64,000 nucleotides of DNA from Lyophyllum atratum (GCA_014905825.1 JACGCN010000011.1:1364001-1428000), one strand, 5' to 3'; positions 34,701 through 44,100 are shown, counted from the stretch's first letter. Translations and numbers: made by a program. The notes: generated by a model not told the origin, from the sequence alone.

Positions 34701-36725
34701 CGACGTTCAGGTGCAGTGCTGTCCTTTGGCGAAACATGGGAGACTGCACGTCCTGTCGCGTTCGACTCCATGACCTTCAAGGGCGCCGAACTGAACTACC
34801 CCGTTCACGAGAAGGAATTACTGGCTATCATTCGCGCGCTGCGGAAGTGGCGCTCCGATCTCCTTGGCTCCGACTTCCTCGTATTTACCGACCACAAGAC
34901 CCTGGAGAACTTCGAAACCCAGCGCGACCTCTCCCGTAGGCAAGCGCGCTGGATGGAGTTCATGTCCCAATTCGATTGCCGTATCGTATACGTTAAGGGC
35001 GAAGACAACACCGTAGCTGATGCACTCTCGCGCCTTCCAGTTCTTGTCTCTGAGGACAGCCGAGAGGCTGGGTCCGCGGCGTTAGAAGCATTCAACGTGC
35101 CCGACGACGACATGATCTCGAACTGCGTCAACAGCATCCTCGTTGTACCCAGCGCGTCTCCGTGCCCTCTTTCGTCCGCACACGCGTTATCTGAGTTCTC
35201 TGAGATAAACGAACCTCCAGCTGTCGCATCCACCCTTGAAATCGCATCTGACCCGGCTATCCTGGACTCCATTATCGCTGGGTACGCGGAAGACAAATGG
35301 ACCAAGAACTTGATTAACGGCAGCGCGGGCATCAAGGGCTTGCGCTGCGTCAACGAACTATGGTACATCGGTGACCGACTATGCATTCCCCGTGTTGGTA
35401 ACATTCGCGAAACATTGTTCCGGCTCGCTCACGACACCCTTGGACACTTCGGCTTCGACAAAACTTACGCGTCGCTGCGGCACGCGTACTACTGGCCGAA
35501 GATGAGACGTGACCTGGAGGAAGGTTACGTCCCCTCGTGCCGGGAATGCCAACGTAACAAATCGACCACAAAGAAACCTTCTGGCCCACTGCACCCGCTG
35601 CCTATCCCCGATCAGCGGGGCGACTCCGTCGCCATCGATTTTATCGGCCCTCTGCCTGAAGATGAGGGATACAACTCAATAATCACAATGACCTGCCGTC
35701 TTGGTTCAGACATCCAGATCGTGCCATCGCGCATCGACATCTCCGCATCCGACTTCGCGCTCATATTCTTCGAACACTGGTTCTGTGAAAATGGCCTACC
35801 GCTCGAAATCGTTTCCGACCGCGACAAGTTGTTCATTTCGAAATTTTGGGCCGCCTTGCACGTCCTGACGGGCGTCAACATAAAAATGTCCAGCTCCTAC
35901 CACCCCGAAACCGACGGTTCCAGTGAACGTTCGAACAAAACCGTCAATCAGGCTCTGCGTTACCACGTCGACCGCCACCAAGCTGGCTGGGTGCGTGCGT
36001 TACCGCGAGTCCGTTTTGATATGATGAACACGGTGAACAAGTCTACTGGCTTCTCGGGTTTCCACATGCGTATGGGCCGCAGTCCTCGATTGATCCCGCC
36101 TCTCGTCCCCACTCCTGCTACCCGTACAACGAAAGAAGAAGACCTCGCCCGCTCCGTGATCGCCCAGATGCAGCACGACCTCCTCGAGGCTCAAGACAAC
36201 CTGCTGCAGGCAAAGATCTCGCAAGCCGCGCAGGCGAATAAACATCGTACTGCGAACTACAAGTTTAAACTCGGCGGTCGAGTAATGTTGTCCACCGAAA
36301 ATCGACGACATGAATACAAGGCAAAGGGCGACGGCCGAGCAGCTAAATTTATGCCTAGGTACGACGGACCGTACACGATTACGAAAATCAACTTGGCAAA
36401 TTCGACTGTCACCATCGACATGCCAAACTCCCCTCGCGCCTTCCCCACCTTCCATTTCTCCGAAATATTACCCTTCGCCGAAAACGATCCGCTTCTCTTT
36501 CCAGCGCGACAGTTGGCGGAGCCCGACTCCGTGGTCACGATCGATGGTTATGATGAATTCCTGGTCGACAAAATCATCGACGAGCGCGTGCGCGGCCGCG
36601 GTCACCAATACCTCGTTCAATACGTCGGCTGGGGCCCTGAAGAAAACAGATGGCTGTCCGGCTCGGTTCTCGCTACTAACGAAGCACTCGACATCTGGTT
36701 GGCCAAGAAAGGAGCGGATAGATAG
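31785..36725 (+). CDS. gag-pol: Gag-Pol polyprotein of gypsy element 2
   Basis: A single frame of 1646 residues from ATG 31785 (31899 is the next candidate; the frame is open back to 31470 without an ATG). Order: a Ser/Pro-rich start; Gag; a variant zinc knuckle CFKCRLINVPENHKSRTC (CX2CX9HX4C, about 32675); an aspartic protease with LIDNGAHLTLIS, where the usual DSG/DTG is DNG (about 33090); reverse transcriptase with YLDD (about 34225); RNase H starting TTDASDRRSG (about 34685) and with NTVADALSRLP (about 35010); integrase with HHCC zinc region (about 35430-35550) and DDE residues in AIDFIG, SDRDK and SSERSNK (about 35635, 35815, 35925); and a C-terminal chromodomain (VQYVGWGPEENRWL, about 36620). 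All key catalytic positions are present and there is no stop or shift. Confidence 0.97.
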   Translation: MSARQSPVRPPSSSSSHSTSSTSSSSLDHPTAIVHRSNMTSNSDSSLFSVLEHTHPSKCPMLTAGDLTPDVLKLFERASREFFDHKEIKPVDQVRKIAAGFRDVRIADWIDNDRERIVALSFPEFMELVRDTYLDIDWERKLRRKLAASALVYPASFWDWWQEILKMNIMLKNTKSFLDEDGLRRRLESGIDEELDKLCTQDNINDELDFKKFVAAVRVCDLKRRNELKRAREAADSTSRKRPALANPSRNANAADAGGRQGSKSSAAVPARSSNRRLRFLPLQEQERAYLFANNGCFKCRLINVPENHKSRTCPNGYPDPDTFMQKVAHAAQVATVEANPSYVAAAATVPATPAAASTSTTVRPKAKPVASFTSPNWGDDEIAAIMPSNTSYDDAPIDPDDSAEASFPISAPHLLFRCVVDGPRVDLPVPVVSLIDNGAHLTLISPELVSHLGLQRFQLKDPIEVAVALKSPNAPKSVATLTSYVKLSVTSCDGQWTSSPIRTLIAPGLCTPIILGLPWLIKNHVVIDHEARTCIDKVSNYNLFAPTPRTPKKPPRKRTAALYQEVMRNRRLVAAELKFQCAERLIILTRTNQLPDVPPTNWIASIKTRIEQLASAVTLENFDKSLKVEFAKLFEPLPHVSELPTDVLAEIQVKDAYKKIATRTYQCPRKYRDSFKILIQQHLDAGRIQPSNSPHASPAFIIPKADPTVLPRWVNDYRHLNANTVTDSHPLPQVDDILADCGKGKYFATIDMTNSFFQTRMHPDHVPLTAVSTPFGLYEWLVMPMGLRNAPAIHQRRVNAALREHIGKICHVYLDDIVIWSSTIEEHHRNVRTILETLRAARLYINAKKTKLYCTEISFLGHRISENGIEADETKVDKILSWPKPRSATEVRQFLGLVRYLGAFLPDLATHTGVLNDLTSKEADKVFPPWLPAHQTAFEGVKSIVIGRGCLTTIDHNDATKKIFVTTDASDRRSGAVLSFGETWETARPVAFDSMTFKGAELNYPVHEKELLAIIRALRKWRSDLLGSDFLVFTDHKTLENFETQRDLSRRQARWMEFMSQFDCRIVYVKGEDNTVADALSRLPVLVSEDSREAGSAALEAFNVPDDDMISNCVNSILVVPSASPCPLSSAHALSEFSEINEPPAVASTLEIASDPAILDSIIAGYAEDKWTKNLINGSAGIKGLRCVNELWYIGDRLCIPRVGNIRETLFRLAHDTLGHFGFDKTYASLRHAYYWPKMRRDLEEGYVPSCRECQRNKSTTKKPSGPLHPLPIPDQRGDSVAIDFIGPLPEDEGYNSIITMTCRLGSDIQIVPSRIDISASDFALIFFEHWFCENGLPLEIVSDRDKLFISKFWAALHVLTGVNIKMSSSYHPETDGSSERSNKTVNQALRYHVDRHQAGWVRALPRVRFDMMNTVNKSTGFSGFHMRMGRSPRLIPPLVPTPATRTTKEEDLARSVIAQMQHDLLEAQDNLLQAKISQAAQANKHRTANYKFKLGGRVMLSTENRRHEYKAKGDGRAAKFMPRYDGPYTITKINLANSTVTIDMPNSPRAFPTFHFSEILPFAENDPLLFPARQLAEPDSVVTIDGYDEFLVDKIIDERVRGRGHQYLVQYVGWGPEENRWLSGSVLATNEALDIWLAKKGADR

Positions 36726-36851
36726 TTCTACTTCTTCTCTGGGCCACTGGTAGCTTTTTCCCACAGGGTTTTGACGCACCCAAGTGAGCATTGTTGTTAC
36801 TTACTCACTTACAAATTCGCTTTCGCAGTTTTTTTCTTTTGGTTGTTCTTC

Positions 36852-36864
36852 TAGAGTGGAGGGG
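36852..36864 (+). other. Polypurine tract, gypsy element 2
   Basis: A purine-rich run AGAGTGGAGGGG lies immediately before the 3' LTR, the expected plus-strand primer site. Confidence 0.75.
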
Positions 36865-37067
36865 TGTAAGCCTACTTACCACTACTTAGCACTTACGTAA
36901 ACATCGGCCCACTACTTATATACGTGGACCTACAAACACGTCACTACTCCTTCCCTTTCCCCCCCCATTACCCTCGCTCGCATTATCTACGTCTCAAGAA
37001 TACACCTCGTTCCTGTTTACGCGGTACGTTTCCATTAGTGTGGTCTCCTATAACAGGCAGACCTCCA
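36865..37067 (+). repeat. 3' LTR of gypsy element 2
   Basis: 203 bp, identical to the 5' LTR by eye; followed at once by the target copy TGGTG. Confidence 0.95.
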
Positions 37068-37214
37068 TGGTGATGGTCATGAAAAACATAGTAGAGGCCA
37101 ACACACGACGACATGTCAATCATGGACGGATGGGAACAACCTGAAGTGGAGTGATAAATCTAGATTATTGGAAAATCAATGAGCTCGAACCAAAGCCGAG
37201 GAAGAACGACGCAC

Positions 37215-37651
37215 CACTCAGCGCATGGCTTGACCCAAAACGGAGGCTCGTCTGTTGCCATGACCTCCTGAGCCATCTTGACGAAATTCAAATCCATCCC
37301 CCGCTCCAGCTCCTGGGGCGTCGCATTTGTCGTGATAACAATTCCTGCGGACGGAATCCTGCGATTACCACGTAGGGGAATGCTTCCTAATCTGCACGTA
37401 CGGGGCAACCGCCTCAAAATTTCCATTACAGTGCGTAAGCGTCGGTTTTCAATTTCCCCGCCGACATCGAAATTGTGGTGATCGGCCCAGCGATCCTGCT
37501 CCTCCGGGGGAAATGGGAAGACGAGAATTCGAAGACCTATGCGAGGCCCAAATCTGGGATCACGGTTGAACAGCGGTGGGGGTGGGGGGAGCTCGCATGT
37601 CGAATGTGGCTCTGGTTCGCCGCATATCTCCTTGCTCTGGCTGTTGTCCAT
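37215..37651 (-). CDS. Copy C of the unknown gene family (main exon)
   Basis: From ATG 37651 (MDNSQSKEICGEPEPHSTCE) the frame is open for 145 codons to a GTGCGT donor at 37214. Features: a Pro run (PPPPPLFNRD); EEQDRWADHHNF; RRLRTVMEILRRLPRTCRLG; NATPQELERGMDLNF; DEPPFWVKPCAEW. A short second exon probably follows near 37140, where the frame soon ends. This is the best preserved member, and its alignment with A and B supports real coding constraint. No domain, signal peptide or membrane helix recognised; function unknown. Gypsy element 2 lies about 150 bp downstream of the exon and may separate it from its natural 3' end. Confidence 0.6.
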
Positions 37652-37723
37652 CGTCTTTCTTCTGTAAATAGTTCAAGGCTTCAAAGCAAAGTTCGAATTC
37701 TGAATAACTTGCGTAGGTTGGTA

Positions 37724-38302
37724 TTATGACCGTCGGGTGCTTGAAGTTCGACATGTGGTGATGGGGATCAATGGGGCATTAACGTGGGCCTTCCGATAGA
37801 TAATTTCCGCAGAATTCCGTAGAACGACTTTCAAACCTATCTTCGCTCGGGAGAACTTCTGGATGAACAAATTGAAGAACGGCCTCGCTAAACTTTCGAG
37901 GTCTTGCTGATTTTTTTTGAATATCCTTCGAGACGTTGAAGATAAGAACACGACCAAATTGTCTTCAAAGACAATGCATCGACAACTTATAACAGTAACC
38001 GGAGTCGCGGCGATCTTATTCGTGGGGGGCTTCCTACCAAGTTCTGACAGGGCCGTTGTTTTCGTGATGTTGATGAGATTGGCATTTATGTCGTTGTGAT
38101 TCGAAAGTCGGCGTACATATTCGTACGACCAGAAAAGCTCGATGTCTGTGGTCTGGCATCTGAGAACCTTCAGAAATTCACGCATGATGAGAGTGGATGA
38201 GGAAGATTTGCATCCCATGTTTGTTCGCAGGCGCTTGATCAAACAAACACCTGTTGAGCGACCCACCATGACCCCCTTCTTCCTCAGTGTCTGCGATAAC
38301 AT
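37724..38302 (-). CDS. Hypothetical protein, 192 codons, upstream of copy C
   Basis: A minus frame with ATG 38302 and stop at 37724. The middle (TTDIELFWSYEYVRRLSNHN, then ANLINITKTTALSELG) looks protein-like. Its last 30 codons overlap sequence also present upstream of copies A and B, where copy A reads a similar VYREAH phrase. It may be a separate gene or the 5' exon(s) of the copy C gene. No family recognised. Confidence 0.35.
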   Translation of the reverse strand: MLSQTLRKKGVMVGRSTGVCLIKRLRTNMGCKSSSSTLIMREFLKVLRCQTTDIELFWSYEYVRRLSNHNDINANLINITKTTALSELGRKPPTNKIAATPVTVISCRCIVFEDNLVVFLSSTSRRIFKKNQQDLESLARPFFNLFIQKFSRAKIGLKVVLRNSAEIIYRKAHVNAPLIPITTCRTSSTRRS

Positions 38303-39027
38303 CTACATTGGCCTGATATGTCGTAGCGGCTCCTTTGATTGAAGCTTCTATTACTAGGCACATTGTGTCACCTCCCGCTCTTCGAAACCATAACCGTTCG
38401 GCCTCCTTCCTGGTTCCCAGTCAGTGCCTCGGGTCAATCGTGGCAAAGCGTCACCCTGCGAAGCTAGCATAAACCCATGGACCTCGAAACACTCACGCTT
38501 GACAGTATGTCGGCCGCAGCTTCAGGACTTGTATACCACCACTACCTCATTGCCCAGACCGACTCGCACTAGCTCAAGCGGAAAGGGTCAAGTCGTGATG
38601 CTGTACTGGCTGGCCTTTGTATCCCGTCCATGCTTGGCGTACACGAACTCCTGGTCGAGTTGATAGTCCTAGCGAAGGAAATGGCGATGGATAAGGACAC
38701 ATATTCAAGGCGATGACTCTTGTTTGGTGCGTTGTTTCAGTTTATGCAAAGCTCAACCCGCGGGGGATGACATAGTTCGTTCAACGGTCATTCAGCTTTG
38801 AAGCAACATCGAGGAAATTGGACCGACTTGTACATGGTGGGCAAGAAGTCTTTCAATTTTTTGTCGTCTCAACTAGGTTGTTCTTTTCCGGCTATGTTTC
38901 CAATGGAAATAAATTACTTCAGCCTAACTTGATGCTTGATTTATGGATGAAGATAAATTGCTCCCCCGTCGGAGATTGATCGTTCGACGCAGTAAGCAAG
39001 AATCGTACTTACGTTCTTCTCTTTCAA
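38303..39027. other. Intergenic, nothing recognised
   Basis: Only short frames without motifs; no repeat or inverted-repeat structure noticed. Confidence 0.4.
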
Positions 39028-39449
39028 TCAGAGACGCTTCCCTTCCCGCCTCACCGGTTTCTGGACATATCCAAACAACATCTTATCGAGCTCAAGCAAC
39101 CCTGGCCGAATCCACTGAGTCTTCGGGAAGACTCGCACGAGGCTAGAGGGAGGTGAGACCTTCGAAGCAATAAAACCTGTGCCCGCCATATCCCTGCATC
39201 ATCCTGAGTACAAGCACAACTAATTGCTTCCGGCTTATCATACCACCCTTCTCCCATGTTGATCCGCAGAATGCTAATACCCACCCAGATCAAGCCACGG
39301 GTCCTGAGCGCATGATCGACTCACTGGCCAATGCCAAACACTAAATATGTCCCGGCTGTTCCGAAATACACCCGTGGGATGTCAAGGTTGTTTAGCGAAG
39401 TCTGACCAATGAGCGCAGGTCCCGTCCTTCGATATCGCGTGCTTTCCAT
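39028..39449 (-). CDS. Small two-exon protein, 96 aa, divergent from the S28 peptidase gene
   Basis: Exon 1 (39449-39325) starts MESTRYRRTGPALIGQTSLN and ends at a GTGAGT donor. Joining to an acceptor at 39194 (TGCAG) gives exon 2 (39193-39028), which reads DMAGTGFIASKVSPPSSLVR and ends ...PVRREGKRL before TGA. Total 291 nt, in frame. Both exons have convincing, non-repetitive protein sequence, with a hydrophobic patch VYFGTAGTYLVFGIG that is short for a membrane helix. It shares a 179-bp divergent promoter region with the S28 gene at 39629. Family unknown; it may be a fragment of a larger ancestral gene. Confidence 0.5.
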
Positions 39450-39628
39450 CTTATCGTATGTTAAATATGGACATTGCGCGACTGTAGCCACATGGTGCGT
39501 CCCCGTATTCTTCTTACTTCTCGAAACCTCTATGATATAAGGATGCAGAAAATCGAAGGACGTCGACCCCCCAAGCGCCCTGCCAAGGTCTGCAGTTGCT
39601 AGACCCGTAACTGGAACTTTAACAGCAG

Positions 39629-42600
39629 ATGATTACTGTTGGTCTTGGACTCGTGCTATTCTCGCGTCTAGCTGCCGCTGCCCTTCCCGATGGCCGCTTT
39701 CACGGGAACATCATGCGCCCACCAGGTGTTCCAACCGTGACGATCGCGAATCCCGACTCGCCGGTTGTGAGCCGCAATGGGACGCAACTCCCGCCATACG
39801 ACACTACGTACCTATTCGACCAACTCATCGACCACAACAACCCATCCCTGGGAACATTCAAGCAACGCTTCTGGCATACATATGAATTTTACGAGCCTGG
39901 TACACGTCTCCGTTACCAACAAGTGCGCCTATGAATCCTAAATTCCCGTATCTATCCTCCAGGCGGTCCCATCATCTTGTTCAGCCCTGGAGAGCAAAAC
40001 GCTGATGGTAAGTACTCGTCATCACGTATATCTCCTTGGTCAATTCACCTCCTAAAATGTTGGATGCCCAGGCTTCTTCGGCTACCTCACAAACTCAACA
40101 TTTAATGGACAGCTCGCCCAGCAGCAAAATGGGAGCACTATCGTACTGGAGCATCGCTTCTACGGCCTCAGTAATCCGCGCCCGGACCTGACTGTCGAAA
40201 GTCTGAAGTTGCATACACTACAGCAGGCAATCGACGATCTTGCATACTTCGCGAACACGGTGAATTTGCCCATGCCAAATGGAGACCAGTTGACGCCAGA
40301 CAAGGCACCATGGGTGCTCGTCGGAGGAAGCTACACTGGTGCATTGATCGTCTCTCTCAACGAAATACCGTCTGCACTAATATGGTACAACGTGAATTCT
40401 GATAGGCGCGCTCACGAGCTGGACGATGGTAAAGTAGGTCTTTCCACCATTATTCCAGGCCGGTTCCTTCGTACTGAATCTGAACAATAGCAAACCTGAC
40501 CTGTTCTTTGCGGGATATGGATCATCGGGAGTTGTAGAGGCTATTCTGTGCGTGTGCAAGCCTCGTGCACCTTGCTCCCATCTAATCACCCACCACCGAC
40601 GAATCTCAGTAATTTCTGGGAATATTTCGAGCCCATCCGTCTGAACATGCCCCAAAATTGTTCCGCTGATGTACAAGCCGTCATCAGCCATGTCGATCAG
40701 GTATTAACAGGTAAGAATGCGACGGCCATCCAGGCCCTGAAGGATTCCTTCGGTATGGGCGGCGTGACACATCTTGATGATGTCGCTGGGGCTTGTGAGT
40801 ATTGAATCATCTAAATTCGAATCGGCGCTTATGGCATGTCGTGCCCAGTGCGTAATAACCTGTGGGACTGGCAGTCGTTGCAGGTGACAACGGGCCCAGG
40901 CGGACAGTTCTTCAAATTCTGTGACGCGCTCGAGGTCAGGAATGGCCAGGTTGCGCCCGCTACTGGATGGGGCCTAAACAATGCCTTGGCTGCTTGGGGT
41001 GCATACTGGAAGAGCGGATATCTCACACGCAGTGAGTGATAAACCTTATCTTTCTCGGTATCTTCACAACGCACATCTTATATAGTCTGTGGCAGCTCAA
41101 CCGCTGAGTGAGGATTTTCCAATCATTGTACTTGTCGTGTGTGCTGACTGTATCACATCTCAGGGACTGCTTGGGCACGTACAACGCTTCCCAAGCATAC
41201 TGGACCGACACGAGCATTGACAATGCGAATCGATCCTGGTTCTGGATCGTGTAAGCCTCGTCGTCTACTATGGGCATATTTTCCAATTCTCGATTGATTC
41301 GATTCTACTTATTCTAGGTGCAACGAAGTCGGATATCTTCAGGTTTGCTCTGACATCACTAGTCATTAACACACCATTGACCTTGTTCATACAGGAAGGT
41401 GCACCTGCCGGGCATCCCTCACTTGTCACACGTATCGTTCAACCGGATTACGATTTGGTATATCAAGGACTTATTATGTATGGTTGAACCACCATCATCA
41501 AAAACTCAAAAACCAGATAAAATCCGTCTTAACGCATTCCCTGCCTCGCAAGCTGCGGACGACGATCTGCGTTACGAGTTACTGATTGGGGTTATGTCTG
41601 TAATGGCCGTCCCACGTTAGATCCCTCCAAACCGTAGGAGCATGAAAGGTCGCGCGCGTATGGAACAGTGCTTTGCACCACGGCGCACGAACCTCGTCCG
41701 CCTTGTTGCCTGCTCTCCACATACTGGAGACGTCGGGTGCCGGTGTGTACTGAGGCGGTTGCTCACACCGTTGCTCGCTCTGTAGACCCGCCCCGATTCC
41801 TGGACTGCCTTCCGCCGTGTTCGTGGTCTCTCGTGTCCGACGTCCTTGTGTTCCCTTGTGTCCGATGTGTTTGTGTTCTCTCATGTCCGACGAGGCCCCG
41901 GGAAGCTCCCCTAGAGGTTTGCTCGGAAAATACCGTATTTTAGGGCGCCAAAATGGCGATTTCCCTGTCCGAAAATACCGTATTTCAGGCTATTTCAGCC
42001 AAATTTCAAGCAAAATTTGGGAAATCCCTGTCCACATATACCGTATTTGAGGGGATCGGAGCGACAACTTTTTATACTTTTCATCAGGTTATATGGTAAA
42101 TTTTCAATATGACAGGAGCCCAGACGGTTTTTCAGCGTGGAAATGGGTCCGGGCGAAAATTAACCTTTTTGCGCATGCTCAGTGCTATTTTTACAACCTC
42201 AATAAATTACGTAAGCTTTCCCATGTGCGATATCCTTGTTCGAGATACCGTATTTGACGCCCAAAATATACCGTATTTCAGGCGCATTTTTGGGTGATTT
42301 CCCGAGCAAACCTATAGGGGAGCTTCCCGGGGCCTGTCCGACGTGTTCATGCTCTCTGTGCATAGCCCATTCCGTACACACACCATAGCCAGCCCACATG
42401 TATTCTCCTTCACCCACATTGGGAGGGCACTGAGTCCACCCTCCGCCTTGCGTACACAGAAATGTCTCACCCTAACCATATCGCATGCCTATCCAATTTA
42501 ACCGCCTATGTCACTGTGCTCCTCCGGGCCTTTCCCGACAGCTGCGTCACTGATTCCACGACGTTCCCTGATCCCACAACGTTCCCCTGTGCAACACAGA

Positions 42601-43449
42601 GTATCACCCTAACCCTACGGCATGCCTATCCAATTCAACCGCCTATGTCACCCGTGCTCCCCCGGGTGCTCCTTCATACCGTCTGTGGCTGCATGAATGT
42701 GACGCTCGTCGCCTTCCTTCTTGTTCATGACACATCTGCATCCGTTTCGTAAACTTGCGCGTAGCTACATTAACCCGTGCGATCCCGTATATCATAGCGG
42801 CAATGATTGGCTAACGCCCGTAGCGTACACTTGATGCATGTACGTAGCACGGACCCCCCACATGTTCCATATCGGGACCGCCCGTGGGTAATATCACTAT
42901 CACTATCACTATTACATCTGCACGTATACTGATTTCCGATGCAGAGGCAATGCCAGCAAATGTTCCCTGGCGCATTTCCAAATAAGGTCGACGTGCAAGT
43001 AGAGCGCACCAACAGAGTGTACAAGGGTTGGGACGTCAGGATCAATCGACTCTTCTTCGCCAACGGCATCCGTGCGTCTCATCGAACCAAATGCCTTTTT
43101 CCTATGTTATTGACTAGGAAATTCATATCTAGGCGATCCCTGGAAAGACGCGACAGTCTCAGCCACGGGGATCAACGTACCAAGCACTGCTGAACAACCC
43201 ATCGGACTGGGTGACGGCTTCCACTGCTCCGATCTGCTTACGTCGGCCGGAAATGTTGATGCAACTGTGCGCGCGGTGCAGATCAAGGCACTAGCGTCGA
43301 TGAAAACGTGGCTGGCGACGTGGAAGCCAACGCCCAAGGTGCACGGAACGCCCGCCTCGCGGAGCGTACCTGCTGTGATAGCGCAGGGCATGCACCACCA
43401 CGACGTCAAGCCTATCAATGCATTTGTAAAGGGATTCGGCTCTGCTTAG
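39629..43449 (+). CDS. Secreted serine peptidase, family S28 (prolyl carboxypeptidase-like)
   Basis: ATG 39629 gives a clear signal peptide (MITVGLGLVLFSRLAAAALP). Exons: 39629-39899, 39963-40007, 40072-40338, 40406-40428, about 40459-40547, 40610-40794, 40849-41031, 41086-41107, 41164-41250, 41318-41342, 41395-41457, 42945-43071, 43133-43449. Conserved S28 features: YLFDQLIDHNNPSLGTFKQRFW; GGPIILF; the nucleophile in GGSYTG (about 40330); FFAGYGSSGVVEAI; WIVCNEVGYLQ; NGIRDPW with the catalytic Asp (across 43071/43133); and DGFHCSDL with the catalytic His (about 43225). Such enzymes cleave after Pro in secreted or acidic compartments. The gap after exon 4 would be only 30 nt, so that junction is doubtful (short intron, error or lesion). 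The last intron but one, 41458-42944, is 1487 nt and holds a transposon. Confidence 0.85.
41893..42335. mobile_element. 443-bp non-autonomous transposon with 8-bp target duplication, in S28 intron
   Basis: Ends AGGCCCCGGGAAGCTCCCCT and its near-perfect reverse complement (arms of at least 34 bp with one mismatch). The target duplication is GTCCGACG (41885-41892 and 42336-42343). ATACCGTATTT occurs five times in direct orientation at 41930, 41975, 42038, 42245 and 42268. An 8-bp duplication fits hAT (or P-like) transposition; no transposase is encoded. Confidence 0.85.
42463..42668 (+). repeat. Direct repeat pair inside the S28 intron
   Basis: A 50-bp phrase running from CACCCTAACC through GCATGCCTATCCAATT to CCGCCTATGTCAC occurs at about 42465 and 42603 (period 138 bp) with few differences. 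It lies in the part of the long intron right of the transposon. Confidence 0.6.
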
Positions 43450-43828
43450 TACTGCTGCGGTTCTGGAAAGATATGTACGAATTCATTCTTGTGGCATTAT
43501 CTCCTCCGTTTATCTGGGAGCGATATCAACAAGCGACGCTGGGTCGTATGACACTGTGAAGAATATCCGAAGGAAAAGAAGAGACGTGACGAACCCGACG
43601 TGGACCTGGTTCAATAAGTCGAGTATAACCGACGATCGCAGCAACGTAGGATACATCCAAGAAGAATAAGTCTTCAAACCAGCTGGCTCCAAAATAGTTC
43701 CAATGGTGAGGGTAGGGTGGTCTAGCTCGGTAGCCGCAATGTGCTGTTGGAAAAGGTCACACGTAGGAATGTGCCAGGTGACAAAGGTCTACTTCCAAGA
43801 TAACGGGCTCAACTACGCACATTTGTGG

Positions 43829-44100
43829 TTCGCAATACTGCCGGTATCACCACGTACATATATTCTGTCCATATGAGCGAGAAATGGCACGATCTCGGTA
43901 GATTCATGGTAAGTACCTGATATGCGGCAAAGTAGGATATCCCGCTCCTATATTTCTCGTAGACTGCGGGGGAACGAAGTCGAGGCACGCGTGATGGCGG
44001 TGAGGTAAGCTGGCAAGCGACTACGGGGGTCGGCATACTGAGTCGGACACTCAGAGGTCGATCAATGGATGCCGTAACGAATCGCAAGACCGGCAACTAG
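43829..44100 (+). CDS. Possible 3' exons of an unidentified gene
   Basis: A + frame reading VVRNTAGITTYIYSVHMSEK ends at a GTAAGT donor (43911-43916). An acceptor at 43962-43964 leads to a final exon (43965-44100) reading TAGERSRGTRDGGEVSWQAT and ending ...VTNRKTGN before TAG. The 5' exons were not found. A minus frame of 95 codons (43809-44096) covers the same DNA, so strand is uncertain. No family recognised. Confidence 0.25.

Larger units (their letters stand above)
31145..37067 (+). mobile_element. Ty3/gypsy chromovirus, element 2, apparently intact
   Basis: 5923 bp with two 203-bp LTRs (31145-31347 and 36865-37067) that read identically, TG...CA, and a 5-bp target duplication TGGTG (31140-31144 and 37068-37072). 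One uninterrupted gag-pol frame fills the interior. Identical LTRs, clean target duplication and an open frame all mean a very recent insertion, possibly of a still active family. Confidence 0.97.

Noticed and set aside
32295..36538. Long minus-strand ORFs (up to 199 codons) over gypsy element 2
   Set aside because: Antisense shadows of the intact gag-pol frame.
42465..42625. CACCCTAACCCTA phrases as interstitial telomere repeats
   Set aside because: At most two telomere-like units occur, embedded in a longer 50-bp direct repeat; this is chance similarity.
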